A program made the translations under genes and the position numbers. This document shows, one piece after another, positions 15,949 through 24,424 of a stretch of 64,000 nt of DNA. Within the stretch, counting starts at the first letter, position 1. Each line of letters starts with the position of its first letter. Under the pieces are notes generated by a model that was given only the letters and a program-made list of their open reading frames with translations, had not been told where the DNA came from and searched no databases. The stretch is from Streptomyces sp. NBC_00654 (GTDB lineage Bacteria > Actinomycetota > Actinomycetes > Streptomycetales > Streptomycetaceae): the NCBI RefSeq assembly GCF_026341775.1, contig NZ_JAPEOB010000001.1, forward strand, positions 372,001-436,000, written 5' to 3'.

Positions 15949-16719
15949 ATGTGGTCCCGCCGACTCGCCCCGGGCGTCCTGCTCCTGCCGCTGGCCTTCC
16001 TGGTGTTCCGGGACGCCCCGGCGGGGCTCGTCCCGCCCGCGCAGAGCGCGATCGGCCCGGTGCCGCCGCGCGGGCTGCCGCAGCCCGCGATCGTGAGCCG
16101 GGCGGCCTGGCACGCGGACGAGGCCATGGTCAAGGAGCGGCCACGCTACACGGGGGCGGCGAAGGCGGTGTTCGTCCACCACACCGGGAACTCCAACGGG
16201 TACGACTGCGCCGACGCCCCGGACCTGATCCGGGCCGTGCAGGCGGAACACATCCGGGGCGAGGGCTGGGACGACATCGGCTACAACTTCGTCGTCGACC
16301 GGTGCGGCACCATCTACGAGGGGCGCGCGGGCGGCGTCGGCCGGTCGGTGCGCGGGGCGCACACCAAGGGGTTCAACGCCGACACCGTGGGCATCGCCGC
16401 CCTCGGCAGTTTCGGCTCCGGGACGACCGTGCCGAAGGCGCTCACCGACGGGATCGCCAAGGTCGCCGCCTGGAAGCTGCGGCCCGGCATCGATCCGCGC
16501 GGGACGGTGGAACTCGTGTCGACGAACGACGAGAGCCTGTACGACAAGGGCGAGGTGGCCCGGCTGGCGGTCATCTCGGGGCACCGCGACAGCTACGGGA
16601 CCAGTTGTCCCGGTGAGGTGCTGTACGAACTGCTGCCCGTGCTGCGGGAGAAGGTGGCCGCGCTGCGCGCGAAGACCGGGCGGCAGGCCGCCACGGCCCG
16701 GCTGCGGCCCACGCTCTGA
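15949..16719 (+). CDS. Peptidoglycan recognition protein / N-acetylmuramoyl-L-alanine amidase
   Basis: 256 residues. An N-terminal hydrophobic segment (APGVLLLPLAFLVF) acts as signal or anchor. The PGRP/amidase_2 domain runs from about 45 to 235: IVSRAAW, VFVHHTGN (first zinc His), DDIGYNFVVD, IYEGRAGGVGRSVRGAHT, and VISGHRDSYGTSCPG with the second His and the Cys ligand. A triplet of zinc ligands is thus present, so hydrolysis of the amide between muramic acid and the stem peptide is likely. ATG 15949 is chosen; the frame is open to 15763 but that part has no signal-peptide character. Confidence 0.88.
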   Translation: MWSRRLAPGVLLLPLAFLVFRDAPAGLVPPAQSAIGPVPPRGLPQPAIVSRAAWHADEAMVKERPRYTGAAKAVFVHHTGNSNGYDCADAPDLIRAVQAEHIRGEGWDDIGYNFVVDRCGTIYEGRAGGVGRSVRGAHTKGFNADTVGIAALGSFGSGTTVPKALTDGIAKVAAWKLRPGIDPRGTVELVSTNDESLYDKGEVARLAVISGHRDSYGTSCPGEVLYELLPVLREKVAALRAKTGRQAATARLRPTL

Positions 16720-16791
16720 CGGCCGGGCACATGACGGCCGGGCACGTGACGAGCGGGTGCGTGACGGCCGGGTTCGTGATGACCGGGCACG
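16717..16791. repeat. 15-bp tandem repeat between convergent genes, 5 copies
   Basis: Unit TGACGGCCGGGCACG at 16717, 16732, 16747, 16762 and 16777, diverging progressively. It begins inside the amidase stop codon and ends at the PH-domain stop. Confidence 0.85.
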
Positions 16792-16794
16792 TGA

Positions 16795-17160
16795 CTACCG
16801 GGCCACGAACTGGGTCAGGATCGCCTGCACCTCGTAGATGTCGACCCCCTTGGTGAACGTCTTCTGGATCGGCGCGGCACTCCCCGAGATCCAGATCTTC
16901 AGCTCCGCGTCCAGGTCGAACGTCCCGGCCGTCTCCACCGCGAAGTGCGTGATGCTGCGGTACGGGACGGAGTGGTACTCCACCTTCTTGCCGGTGATCC
17001 CCTGCTTGTCGACGAGAAGGAGCCGCCGGTCGGTGAACAGGATGGTGTCGCGTATCAGCTGATACGCGGCGTGCACCTGCTCGCCCTGGCCCAGGAGCCG
17101 TGCGTAATCCTGCTGCGCCTTGCCCTGGTTGACCGTGTGCGCGTTGCCGAACAGTGCCAT
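16795..17160 (-). CDS. Bacterial PH-domain protein (DUF1696/bPH_1 type)
   Basis: 121 residues forming one bacterial pleckstrin-homology fold: LLGQGEQVHAAYQLIRDTILFTDRRLLLVDKQGITGKKVEYHSVPYRSI and HFAVETAGTFDLDAELKIWI are its beta strands, with a C-terminal helix. Short stand-alone bPH proteins such as YvbH are cytoplasmic; the ligand is unknown. It starts at ATG 17160 with GGGGGC upstream. No operon partner is seen; it converges on the amidase gene. The 145 bp upstream hold a promoter-like AT-rich stretch (CTACGTTATTACGC) and CCGTAC repeats. Confidence 0.85.
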   Translation of the reverse strand: MALFGNAHTVNQGKAQQDYARLLGQGEQVHAAYQLIRDTILFTDRRLLLVDKQGITGKKVEYHSVPYRSITHFAVETAGTFDLDAELKIWISGSAAPIQKTFTKGVDIYEVQAILTQFVAR

Positions 17161-17305
17161 GGAGGCCCCCGTCTTCCTATGTCTCAGGTGTCCGAGTCGG
17201 ACGATCTTCCTACGTTATTACGCACTTGTCGGGGGTCCTGGTTCCCTTCCGGCACGAGCACCCGTTGCCGTACCCGTACCCGTACCCGTTGCCGTACCGG
17301 CGCCG

Positions 17306-19285
17306 TCACAGCGTCACGATCGTCACCTCGGTCGCCTTGACGCTCGTCCAGACCTCCGTGCCGTCGGCGATCCCGAGTTCGGCGGCGGCCTGCGGGGTGA
17401 TCTCCGCGACCAGGTCCGGTGCTTCGGGCGAGGTGATCAGCAGGCGCAGCCGGCTGCCGCTGCCGGTGATCTCACGGACGGTGCCGGGCCAGACGTTGCG
17501 GGGGCTGCCGCTGGGCCGGTCCCGGTGTACGGAGACGGCTTCCGGCGCGATGATCGCGAGCGCCTCGGTGCCCGCGGGGAGCGGGTCGGCGACGACGAGG
17601 AGCCCGCCGCCGGGCAGGGCGAGGCCGTCGGCGGCGGCGGTACCGGGCCAGGCATTGCGGCCGAGCATGCGCGCGACCCACGGGGAACGGGGGTTCCGGG
17701 CCACCTCACCGGGCGGCTCGTCCTGGAGCGCACGGCCCTCTTCGAGGACGAGGACGCGGTCGGCCAGCGAGACCGCCTCGACCGGGTCGTGGGTGACGAT
17801 CAGGCAGACCCCGCCGAAGTCCGCCAGGTGGCCGCGCAGGGTGTGGCGTACCTGGGCGCGGGTGGTCTGGTCGAGGGCGGCGAGCGGTTCGTCCAGCAGC
17901 AGCAGCCGGGGGCGCGCCGCCAACGCCCTTGCCAGGGCGACGCGTTGGGCCTGGCCGCCGGAGAGCTGGGCGGGCTTTCGGTGGGCGAGGTGGCCGACGC
18001 CGAGCCGGTCGAGCCAGGCCTGTGCCTCGCGCCGGGCCTCGCTCCGGGCGACCCCGTGGGCGCGGAGCCCGTACGCCGTGTTCGTCAGGGCGCTCAGGTG
18101 CGGGAAGAGGGCCCCGTCCTGGGGTACCCAGGCGACGCCCCGGCGGTGCGGGGGCAGGGCCGTGACATCGGTGTCCCCCAGGCGCAGTTCGGCGTGGGCG
18201 CGGGGGGTGAGCCCGAGAAGGGCCCGCAGCAGCGTGGTCTTGCCCGCGCCGTTGGGGCCGACGACCGCGATGGTGGTACCCGGGCCGGCGTCCAGGGCCA
18301 GGGTGGTGAAACCGGTGACCTCGGCCCGGAGCGGCCAGCGCTCCCGCGGCCCGGGGGGCGGCGCGGGGACCGGCGCGGGGAGCCGGCCGGGCACGGGACC
18401 GGGGAGCGCGCCGGGCGGCGGACCGGCGGGATCGCGCGTGTCGGGTACGGCCTTCGGCGGACGCGGGCGGTCGCCGCCGCCCGGCGTACCGGTCCAGCGG
18501 CCGCGCAGCGCGACGAGGACGGCCATGGCGATGGCGAGCAGCAGCAGGGAGACGGAGGTGGCGGCCTCGGGGGAGTCCTGGAGCAGCAGATACACCTGGA
18601 GGGGCAGCGTCTGTGTGGTGCCGGGGAGATTCCCGGCGAACGTGATGGTGGCGCCGAACTCGCCGAGCGCCCGCGCCCAGGTCAGCGCGGCCCCGGCGAT
18701 CAGTCCGGGGGCGACCATGGGCAGCGTGACGGTGAGGAACACCCGTAGCGGCGAGGCGCCGAGGGACGCCGCGGTCTCCTCGTAGCGGGGGCGCAGACCG
18801 CCCAGCGCGCCTTCGAGGCTGATGACGAGGAACGGCATTGCGACGAACGTGGCGGCGAGCACCGCCCCCGAGGTGTGGAAGGGCAGTGTGATGCCGAAGG
18901 TGTCCTCCAGCCAGGGGCCGAGCAGCCCGCGCCGGCCGAAGGCCAGGAGCAGCGCCACCCCGCCGACCGTGGGAGGCAGGACCATCGGCAGCAGGACCAG
19001 CGAGCGGACGAACGCCTTGCCGGGGAAGGGCACCCGGGCCAGCAGCCACGCCAGCGGCACCCCGAGCACGAGCGACAGCCCGAGCGCCCACAGCGACACG
19101 AGGAGCGACAGCCTGAGTGCCTGGGTGGTCCCCTCGGAGGTCAGGTGCGCGCCGAGGTCGCCCCAGGACGTGCGGGCCAGGATGCCGATCAGCGGCATCA
19201 TCAGGAACGCCACGGCAAGCAGCGCGGGCACGGCCAGGACGAGCGGGGCGCGGGAGCCCGGCGCGTGGCCGCGGAGACGTTTCAT
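17306..19285 (-). CDS. Fused molybdate ABC transporter, permease plus ATPase (ModB-ModC)
   Basis: 659 residues join two normally separate subunits. Residues 1-245 are a ModB-type permease with six helices and the EAA loop GASPLRVFLTVTLPMVAPGLIAG. A Pro-rich linker (about 250-295) follows. The ATPase has Walker A GPNGAGKTT, signature LSGGQAQR, Walker B LLLLDEP and the switch His in VTHD, and ends with a TOBE/MOP-like domain (about 560-659) that binds molybdate. The frame is open to 19357, but ATG 19285 (MKRLRG) starts the permease. It sits 119 bp behind modA, with a nested hairpin between. Confidence 0.9.
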   Translation of the reverse strand: MKRLRGHAPGSRAPLVLAVPALLAVAFLMMPLIGILARTSWGDLGAHLTSEGTTQALRLSLLVSLWALGLSLVLGVPLAWLLARVPFPGKAFVRSLVLLPMVLPPTVGGVALLLAFGRRGLLGPWLEDTFGITLPFHTSGAVLAATFVAMPFLVISLEGALGGLRPRYEETAASLGASPLRVFLTVTLPMVAPGLIAGAALTWARALGEFGATITFAGNLPGTTQTLPLQVYLLLQDSPEAATSVSLLLLAIAMAVLVALRGRWTGTPGGGDRPRPPKAVPDTRDPAGPPPGALPGPVPGRLPAPVPAPPPGPRERWPLRAEVTGFTTLALDAGPGTTIAVVGPNGAGKTTLLRALLGLTPRAHAELRLGDTDVTALPPHRRGVAWVPQDGALFPHLSALTNTAYGLRAHGVARSEARREAQAWLDRLGVGHLAHRKPAQLSGGQAQRVALARALAARPRLLLLDEPLAALDQTTRAQVRHTLRGHLADFGGVCLIVTHDPVEAVSLADRVLVLEEGRALQDEPPGEVARNPRSPWVARMLGRNAWPGTAAADGLALPGGGLLVVADPLPAGTEALAIIAPEAVSVHRDRPSGSPRNVWPGTVREITGSGSRLRLLITSPEAPDLVAEITPQAAAELGIADGTEVWTSVKATEVTIVTL

Positions 19286-19324
19286 GACTGGCTGACCCCT
19301 GGTCCCGTCCTCGAAGTGCGTTGT

Positions 19325-19395
19325 GCGGGCTGCCCGTTGCTGAAGACTGTCCCTCATCCCTGGCGGGACAGCCTCATGGTGGCCGGGCAGCCCGC
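19325..19395 (-). promoter_or_regulatory. Nested stem-loop between modA and the ModB-ModC gene
   Basis: Outer arms GCGGGCTGCCCG (19325-19336) and CGGGCAGCCCGC (19384-19395) are perfect 12-mers. An inner CTGTCCC/GGGACAG stem lies at 19347-19371. In an operon this may lower transporter expression relative to the binding protein, or protect modA mRNA. Confidence 0.6.
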
Positions 19396-19403
19396 GACGG
19401 CGG

Positions 19404-20213
19404 TTACGGCTGCTGGAAGCCCGCGCCCTGGAGGATCTTCCGGGCCTCCGGCGTGGACAGCCAGGCGACGAACGCCGCTGCCGCCTCCGTGTGCTCGGAG
19501 GCCTTCAGGGTGGCGGCCGGGTAGGAGGCGACGGCGTTCTGCTCGTCGGGGATCTCGATCGCGTCGACCTTGCCGGTGGCCGTGGCGGCGTCCGTCCTGT
19601 AGACGAGCCCCGCGTCGGCCTCGCCCAGCTCGACCTTGCTGAGGACGGCGCGGACGTTGGGCTCCTGGGAGACCGGCTTCACGTCGATCTTCTGCGCGTC
19701 CAGGATCTGCTTGCCGTACCGGCCGACGGGCACCTCGGGGGCGGCGAGGACGACCTTCAGATCGGTGTCGGCGAGGTCCTTGAGGTTCTCGATCTTCTCC
19801 GGGTTGCCCTCGGCGGTGGCGATGACCAGGCGGTTCCTGGCGATCACGGTCGGGGTACCGGTGTCGGAGGCCAGCGTGTCCATCGTCCTGGTGTCGGCGG
19901 TGACCAGCACGTCGGCGGGGGCACCCTGCTTGACCTGGGCGGCCAGCTCCTGGGAACCGGCGAAGGAGAACGTGACCTTCGTGCCCGGGTGGGACTTCTC
20001 GTACGCGGCGCCCGCCGTCGTGAAGACATCGGTCAGCGAGGACGCGGCCAGCACCGTCAGATCGGCCTTCGGGGCGCCCGAGGCGGAACCGGTGGCCTTG
20101 GCGCTGTCGTCCGCGGCCCTGTCGTCACTGCCGCAGGCCGTCAGCGGCAGCAGCAGGGCGGCCGTCGCGGCGGCGGCGACGGTGGCGCGGCGTCCGGTGA
20201 ACAGGGGAGACAT
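19404..20213 (-). CDS. modA: Molybdate-binding lipoprotein ModA
   Basis: 269 residues. The lipoprotein signal ends [11 protein letters not shown], with the lipid-attached Cys at about residue 27. The mature protein starts with a Ser/Ala-rich linker, then [18 protein letters not shown], a hallmark of ModA with the Ser residues that coordinate the oxyanion. [26 protein letters not shown] and AGLVYRTDA complete the periplasmic-binding fold. It captures molybdate or tungstate outside the membrane for the fused transporter downstream. The regulator gene lies upstream in the same direction, 244 bp away. Confidence 0.93.
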   Translation of the reverse strand: MSPLFTGRRATVAAAATAALLLPLTACGSDDRAADDSAKATGSASGAPKADLTVLAASSLTDVFTTAGAAYEKSHPGTKVTFSFAGSQELAAQVKQGAPADVLVTADTRTMDTLASDTGTPTVIARNRLVIATAEGNPEKIENLKDLADTDLKVVLAAPEVPVGRYGKQILDAQKIDVKPVSQEPNVRAVLSKVELGEADAGLVYRTDAATATGKVDAIEIPDEQNAVASYPAATLKASEHTEAAAAFVAWLSTPEARKILQGAGFQQP

Positions 20214-20320
20214 GAGGTCGGGCTCCTTGGGTGCGTACGGAGGTGCCGTACGCGGTCGGCGGATGGTGGACGCCTTCCGGACGGGGACGGCGCGGCGGGT
20301 GCGGGACGGCGAGCGGGTGC

Positions 20321-20430
20321 GGGTGGTGCGTGCGTGCGCGTGGTGCGTGCGTGCGAGAGGTGCGTGCGTGCGAGAGGTGCGTTCCGGGCGGTACGGGGCG
20401 TGCGCGTGGTGCGCGGGGTGCGTGCGCGCG
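20321..20430. repeat. GTGCGTGC-rich repeat tract upstream of modA
   Basis: Alternating purine-pyrimidine GTGCGTGC units and a 17-bp direct repeat with GAGAGGTGCGTGCGTGC fill the gap between the regulator and modA. Such tracts can adopt Z-DNA. No promoter is evident inside it. Confidence 0.65.
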
Positions 20431-20457
20431 GGCGCCGATGGCCGGTGCGTACCTGTG

Positions 20458-20853
20458 TCAGGTCCGGTCGATGTGCACGCTGGTCGACTTCACGCGGGCG
20501 GTGGCCCGCATACCGACTTCGAGGCCCAGTTCCTCGACGGCTTCCCGGGTGAGCAGCGAGACGAGCCGGTGCGGTCCGGCCTGGATCTCGACCTGGGCCG
20601 CCACATCGCCGAGCTTGACGGCGGTGACGATGCCGGGGAAGGCGTTGCGGGCCGAGGTGTACGGGGCCTCCTCCTCGCCGTTGCCGCTCTGGCCGACCTC
20701 GATCGAGAAGGCGGCCAGATCCCGGCCGTCGATCAGCCGCCGGCCCGCTTCGTCGCGATGGGTCGCGACCCGTCCGGCGTCCGCCCAGCGTCGGGCGGTG
20801 TCGGGGCTGACGCCGAGCAGACGTGCCGCCTGGCCGATTGTGTAGGACTGCAT
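20458..20853 (-). CDS. HTH-TOBE molybdate-responsive regulator
   Basis: 131 residues. The N-terminal MerR/excisionase-like HTH ([26 protein letters not shown], about 4-30, continuing to GRDLAAF) joins a single TOBE/MOP domain (about 60-131: [46 protein letters not shown]). The domain pair is that of small molybdopterin- or molybdate-sensing regulators found next to mod genes, a compact counterpart of ModE. ATG 20853 follows a promoter whose start point lies at the ATG, so translation is probably leaderless. The frame to 21003 is upstream DNA. Confidence 0.85.
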   Translation of the reverse strand: MQSYTIGQAARLLGVSPDTARRWADAGRVATHRDEAGRRLIDGRDLAAFSIEVGQSGNGEEEAPYTSARNAFPGIVTAVKLGDVAAQVEIQAGPHRLVSLLTREAVEELGLEVGMRATARVKSTSVHIDRT

Positions 20854-20860
20854 GTGCGAC

Positions 20861-20907
20861 ACGCTAGGGCGATCTGGCTCGCATACGCAATTGTCTGGAC
20901 GATTGTC
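20861..20907 (-). promoter_or_regulatory. Promoter and repeats of the mod regulator
   Basis: Leftward: TTGCGT (20890-20885), 18-nt spacer, TAGCGT (20866-20861), predicted start at the ATG. Two ATTGTC repeats at 20890-20895 and 20902-20907, 12 bp apart, overlap and flank the -35 and are candidate autoregulatory sites. Confidence 0.45.
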
Positions 20908-21039
20908 CATGGCAGATGCGGTTCGGTCGGTGGAACGGACGAAGTCCGCGGCGCGCCGGGTCCCCGGGCGCGCGCCGGAGCCGACGGCCTCGCCGTACGT
21001 CACCCCACCCGGCCGGTGTGCCCGGGTGTTCCGGACGCC

Positions 21040-21165
21040 CCGGAGACCGCCGGAACACCCGGATCAGACACTCGGAGACTGTGCCGGAACACCCGGAACA
21101 GCGCCCGGAGACCGCCGGAACACCCGGAACGGCGCCCGGAACACGCGGAACGGCGCCCGGCCCCC
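21040..21165. repeat. CCGGAACACCCGGA-type imperfect repeats
   Basis: The 346-bp gap between the mod regulator and the VOC gene holds at least four copies of CGGAACACCCGG or CGGAACRGCGCCCGG. I see no gene in it. Confidence 0.7.
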
Positions 21166-21199
21166 CCCGGAACCGGTGCGCCGTCCTCCCGTACGTCCG

Positions 21200-21997
21200 T
21201 CAGGTCACGGGCGTGAGCTCGGGCATCTCGCCCTTGACCGTCACGACGTCGATCACGGCGAAGGTCGCGCCCTGCGGGTCGCTGAGCGCGGCGAACCGGC
21301 CGAAGGGGCTGTCCATCGGCCCGAACCGCAGCACTCCGCCGCGCTCGGTCGCCTTCGCCACCGCCGCGTCGCAGTTCTCGACGGTGAAGTACACGCTGAC
21401 GTACGGCGGAGCCTCGGGCGGGAACTCGTCGCCCATCTTCATCCGCCCCAGGACCGGTTCGTCACCGAGGTCGAACACCCGGTAGTCGATCGCGGCGTCC
21501 TTCATCTGCTGCATCCGGTAGGGGAAGACGCCGGCGAGGAAGGCGTCCGACTTCTCGGGCTCCCGGGTGAAGACCTCGGCCCAGCAGTAGGCGCCGGGTA
21601 CGGCGGTCGCCTCGAACCCCTCGTGGGTGCCGGCCTGCCACACGCCGAAGACGACCCCGCTCGGGTCGCGGGCCAGCACCATCGTGCCGAAGTCGCCGAC
21701 CGTCATCGGCTCCATCAGCACCTCGCCCCCCTGGGCGCGGATCTTTCCGGCGGTCGCCGCCGCGTCCGGCGACGCGAGGTACAGACACCAGGCGGAGTGG
21801 CCTTCCGCGCCGGGCATCGGAGGGACGACGGCGGCCACCGCCTTGCCGTCGGCGTACGCCTGCGTGTAGTTGCCGTACTCCGAAGCGGACTCGCCGAACG
21901 TCCAGCCCAGCACGTCTCCGTAGAAGCTCTTCGCGCCTTCGATATCGGCGAACATCGCATCCGCCCAGCACGGTGTTCCCTCAGGTTGTACAGCCAT
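21200..21997 (-). CDS. Two-domain VOC (glyoxalase/bleomycin-resistance fold) protein
   Basis: 265 residues with two VOC domains. Domain 1 (about 5-125) runs GTPCWADAMFADIEGAKSFYGDVLGWTF to DPSGVVFGVWQ. Domain 2 (about 130-255) runs GAYCWAEVF to SDPQGATFAVIDV. Duplicated VOC proteins of this length are common in Streptomyces and usually act as metal-dependent enzymes or drug binders; the substrate is unknown. Its promoter region (22046 onward) shares 153 bp with the divergent GNAT gene. ATG 21997 has AAAAGAG upstream. Confidence 0.87.
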   Translation of the reverse strand: MAVQPEGTPCWADAMFADIEGAKSFYGDVLGWTFGESASEYGNYTQAYADGKAVAAVVPPMPGAEGHSAWCLYLASPDAAATAGKIRAQGGEVLMEPMTVGDFGTMVLARDPSGVVFGVWQAGTHEGFEATAVPGAYCWAEVFTREPEKSDAFLAGVFPYRMQQMKDAAIDYRVFDLGDEPVLGRMKMGDEFPPEAPPYVSVYFTVENCDAAVAKATERGGVLRFGPMDSPFGRFAALSDPQGATFAVIDVVTVKGEMPELTPVT

Positions 21998-22138
21998 GGT
22001 TCTGACTCTTTTCCGTCGGTCGGGTGGTCCCGCCCCGCACTGCCACGCTAGCCAGCCCCCCGTCCCTCCGCGCGCCGAGCGGCCTCCCTGGCACTATTGC
22101 TCTAGTGCATAAAATGATGACGCTAGTTCAAAGTGGTC

Positions 22139-22144
22139 TACACT
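22139..22144 (+). promoter_or_regulatory. -10 element TACACT of the GNAT gene
   Basis: TACACT predicts a start at 22151, exactly the ATG, and no ribosome site is present, so a leaderless mRNA is likely. Upstream, two CTAG-ended half sites (22102-22125) form a loose palindrome. Confidence 0.35.
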
Positions 22145-22150
22145 CTCGCC

Positions 22151-22801
22151 ATGCCTGCGACCACTCCTCGGCCCGTGACCCTGACCGGGCGCCATGTCGG
22201 CCTCGTGCCGTTGACGATGGACCACCTCGACGACCTCTTCGCGGCCGGTGGCCGGGACGAGGAGGTGTGGCGCTGGCAGGGCGGCCCGGCGCCGCTGACG
22301 CCGGGCGAGCTCGGAGCCAGACTCGCGGACCTGCTCGAAGCCGCGGACCGGGGTACGTATGTCCCGTTCGCCGTCATCCACCGCGAGAGCGGCCGGGCGG
22401 TCGGCTGGACGACGTACATGGATGTCGAGGAGCAGCACGAGCGTCTGGAGATCGGCTGGACCTGGTACGGGCGCGCGTACTGGCGGTCGCCGGTCAACAC
22501 CGAGGCGAAGCTGCTCCTGTTGACCCATGCCTTCGAGGAACTGGGCATGGGGCGCGTGCAGTTGAAGACCGACCACCTCAACGAGCGCTCGCAGGCCGCG
22601 ATCGCCCGCCTCGGTGCCCGCCGGGAGGGGGTCCTGCGCCGCCACCGGCTCCGCCACGACGGGACCTGGCGGGACACCGTCTACTTCTCGCTGCTCGCCG
22701 AGGAGTGGCCCGCGGCCAAGGCCCGCCTCGCCGCGCGTCTCTACGGAGCCGGGTCCCCGGAGAGCGGCGGCACGATCGCCCCGAAGCGCACGAGCGTCTG
22801 A
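22151..22801 (+). CDS. RimJ/RimL-type GNAT acetyltransferase
   Basis: 216 residues. The GNAT fold of the ribosomal-protein acetyltransferase type is visible: LTGRHVGLVPLTMDHLDDLF, FAVIHRESGRAVGWTTYMD, EIGWTWYGRAYWRSPVNTEAKLLLL in the acetyl-CoA site, and LKTDHLNERSQAAIARLGARREG, the signature of the RimJ group. The substrate is unproven. I choose ATG 22151 rather than the GTG at 22133 because of the promoter position. The last 61 bp overlap the 3' end of the oxidoreductase gene on the other strand, so the two transcripts collide or are antisense to each other. Confidence 0.85.
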   Translation: MPATTPRPVTLTGRHVGLVPLTMDHLDDLFAAGGRDEEVWRWQGGPAPLTPGELGARLADLLEAADRGTYVPFAVIHRESGRAVGWTTYMDVEEQHERLEIGWTWYGRAYWRSPVNTEAKLLLLTHAFEELGMGRVQLKTDHLNERSQAAIARLGARREGVLRRHRLRHDGTWRDTVYFSLLAEEWPAAKARLAARLYGAGSPESGGTIAPKRTSV

Positions 22802-24021
22802 CGCAGCCCGGACATCGGTACGGAGACGATGTCGCCGCCCCGGTCCGCGGACAGGGCCGCGAGCGCGCCGGCCGCCTGCCCGGTCGCCATGGCCGTGGCC
22901 TGGACGCGGAGCGCGGAGTTCGCCGCCTGGTCGGACCCGACGCAGCGCCCCGCGACCACGGCGTACGGGTTGGCGGCCGGGACCATCGCGTCGCGCGGCA
23001 CGGTCGGGACCACGCCGTGGCGGAGATGGGTCTTGGCGACCCCGTCGCCGTCCGGCCGGTGGATGTCGATCGGGTAGAAGCTGTGGCACACCGCGTCGGG
23101 CCGGTTGCGGCCGGTGAGATAGTCCTCGCCGGTCACCTCGGTCCGGGCGTCGATCGTGAGGCTCTCGCGGACACCGACCTCCGCCGCGCGGAAGTCGAGC
23201 CGGACGGCTTCGAGGCCCGGCAGGGTGCGCAGGAACCGGTAGATCCGCAGGATCGCGGCCCCGCCCGCGAGCTCCGCGGCCGTACGGCCCTCGCTGGTCG
23301 CGCCGTCGATCCCGACGAGATGGATCGCGTTCTCGCCCCGCTTGTCCAGGAACGGCAGCAGGGGCCGCCCCCGGGAGCCCAGGTCCGCCGGGTGCAGCGC
23401 CCCCGACCCGATCGCCTCCGCGCAGCGGCGGTCGAGCTCGTCCCGGTCCAGGGAGGCGACGTCGTAGCCGGACAGCCGGATGTCGATGGTGCCGGGCTGG
23501 CGCTCCGGATTGCGCCTGCGCGGCAGTCCGGCGAGGCCGATCGCGTCCGCGTCGCCGGAGCAGTCGACCAGCCGCCGGGCCGTGACCGGTTCGAGCCCGT
23601 CCTTGCCGCACAGCTGGATCTCCCACAGCTCACCGGTCCACCGCACCGAGGCGGGCATCGTGTGCAGGCGCAGGTCGATCCCGCGGTGCTGGACCTCCTC
23701 CATGAGGAGCGCGCCGTACAGCGGTGCGTTCAGCCGCACCTGACGCCGCCAGTGGGGGCGGTCGTCGTCGGAGAAGTCCGGCAGCTCCTCGCCGCTCAGC
23801 TCGACGGCCCTGCACACCAGGTCCCAGCCGATACCGGCGATCACCTGCTCTCCCCATGCGTGGAAGAGCCCGGGGAACGCGATGTTCGCGTAGGTGGTGG
23901 TGCCGCCGAGTCCGGCGTTCTTCTCGACCAGCAGCGTGCGGGCGCCGAGGCGGGCGGCCTGGACGGCGGCCGGGACCCCCGAGGGGCCACCGCCTATGAC
24001 AACGATGTCGTACCTGCGCAT
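22741..24021 (-). CDS. FAD-dependent oxidoreductase
   Basis: 426 residues. The Rossmann dinucleotide motif is at the N-terminus (VVIGGGPSGVPAAVQAARLG), then EKNAGLGGTTTYA. The middle holds RRLVDCSGDADAIGLAGL, the family's D-G-D-type FAD contact, and GRCVGSDQAANSALRVQATAMATGQAAGALAAL near the end matches the FAD_oxidored type. Members are often in sugar or carbohydrate loci under LacI-family control, which fits the operator directly upstream. The substrate is unknown. The start MRRYD follows GAGAGATCC. The 3' end overlaps the convergent GNAT gene by 61 bp. Confidence 0.87.
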   Translation of the reverse strand: MRRYDIVVIGGGPSGVPAAVQAARLGARTLLVEKNAGLGGTTTYANIAFPGLFHAWGEQVIAGIGWDLVCRAVELSGEELPDFSDDDRPHWRRQVRLNAPLYGALLMEEVQHRGIDLRLHTMPASVRWTGELWEIQLCGKDGLEPVTARRLVDCSGDADAIGLAGLPRRRNPERQPGTIDIRLSGYDVASLDRDELDRRCAEAIGSGALHPADLGSRGRPLLPFLDKRGENAIHLVGIDGATSEGRTAAELAGGAAILRIYRFLRTLPGLEAVRLDFRAAEVGVRESLTIDARTEVTGEDYLTGRNRPDAVCHSFYPIDIHRPDGDGVAKTHLRHGVVPTVPRDAMVPAANPYAVVAGRCVGSDQAANSALRVQATAMATGQAAGALAALSADRGGDIVSVPMSGLRQTLVRFGAIVPPLSGDPAP

Positions 24022-24045
24022 GGATCTCTCGCACCTCTGTCGGGG

Positions 24046-24065
24046 GGATTGATTCGTTTCAATCC
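24046..24065. promoter_or_regulatory. LacI-family-like operator
   Basis: GGATTGATTCGTTTCAATCC is a 20-bp palindrome with a central CG and 8 of 10 paired positions, 25 bp upstream of the oxidoreductase start. It has the TTGAAACG form of Streptomyces LacI-type sites. No LacI gene is in the window. Confidence 0.6.
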
Positions 24066-24135
24066 TAGCGACGAAGGCGCGCCGGGACGAGGGGCGTGCG
24101 GGCCGCCGGGCGGATGATCCGTCCCGGCCGGCCTC

Positions 24136-24336
24136 TCATCGGTGGGCCCGGTGCTCGGTCCGTGCGTCGTCCACGAGGTGGTCGGCGCAGTCCGGGTTCC
24201 GGCAGGGACCGGGACCCCAGACGGGGACGAAGATCCCGAGGGTCTTGTGCCGTTTCAGTTCGGTCGCGACGGGCTGCTTGCAGGTCGGACACATGAAGGC
24301 GGCCTGCCGCTGCATCTCACGCTCATTGCTGGCCAT
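24136..24336 (-). CDS. Small zinc-ribbon protein
   Basis: 66 residues with two Cys pairs: CPTC near residue 16 and CRNPDC near 48, the arrangement of a zinc ribbon. The rest is polar and basic: MASNEREMQRQAAF, HKTLGIFVPVWGPG, then an acidic-His-rich end. There is no membrane segment. ATG 24336 has GGTGAGGTT directly upstream, while the open frame up to 24444 lacks such a site. The function is unknown; it may bind nucleic acid or a protein partner. It lies between the oxidoreductase and TerC genes on the same strand. Confidence 0.72.
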   Translation of the reverse strand: MASNEREMQRQAAFMCPTCKQPVATELKRHKTLGIFVPVWGPGPCRNPDCADHLVDDARTEHRAHR

Positions 24337-24424
24337 AACCTCACCATAAGCCTGGCTGGATTGTTTGAAAAGTTTTTTCCTCGCCTTTGCCGGCACGGGG
24401 TTTCGTCCGCCGGGTGGGCGCCCC

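Noticed and set aside
20321..21165. CRISPR array
   Set aside because: The repeats are degenerate and very short-period, without uniform spacers, and no cas gene is present.
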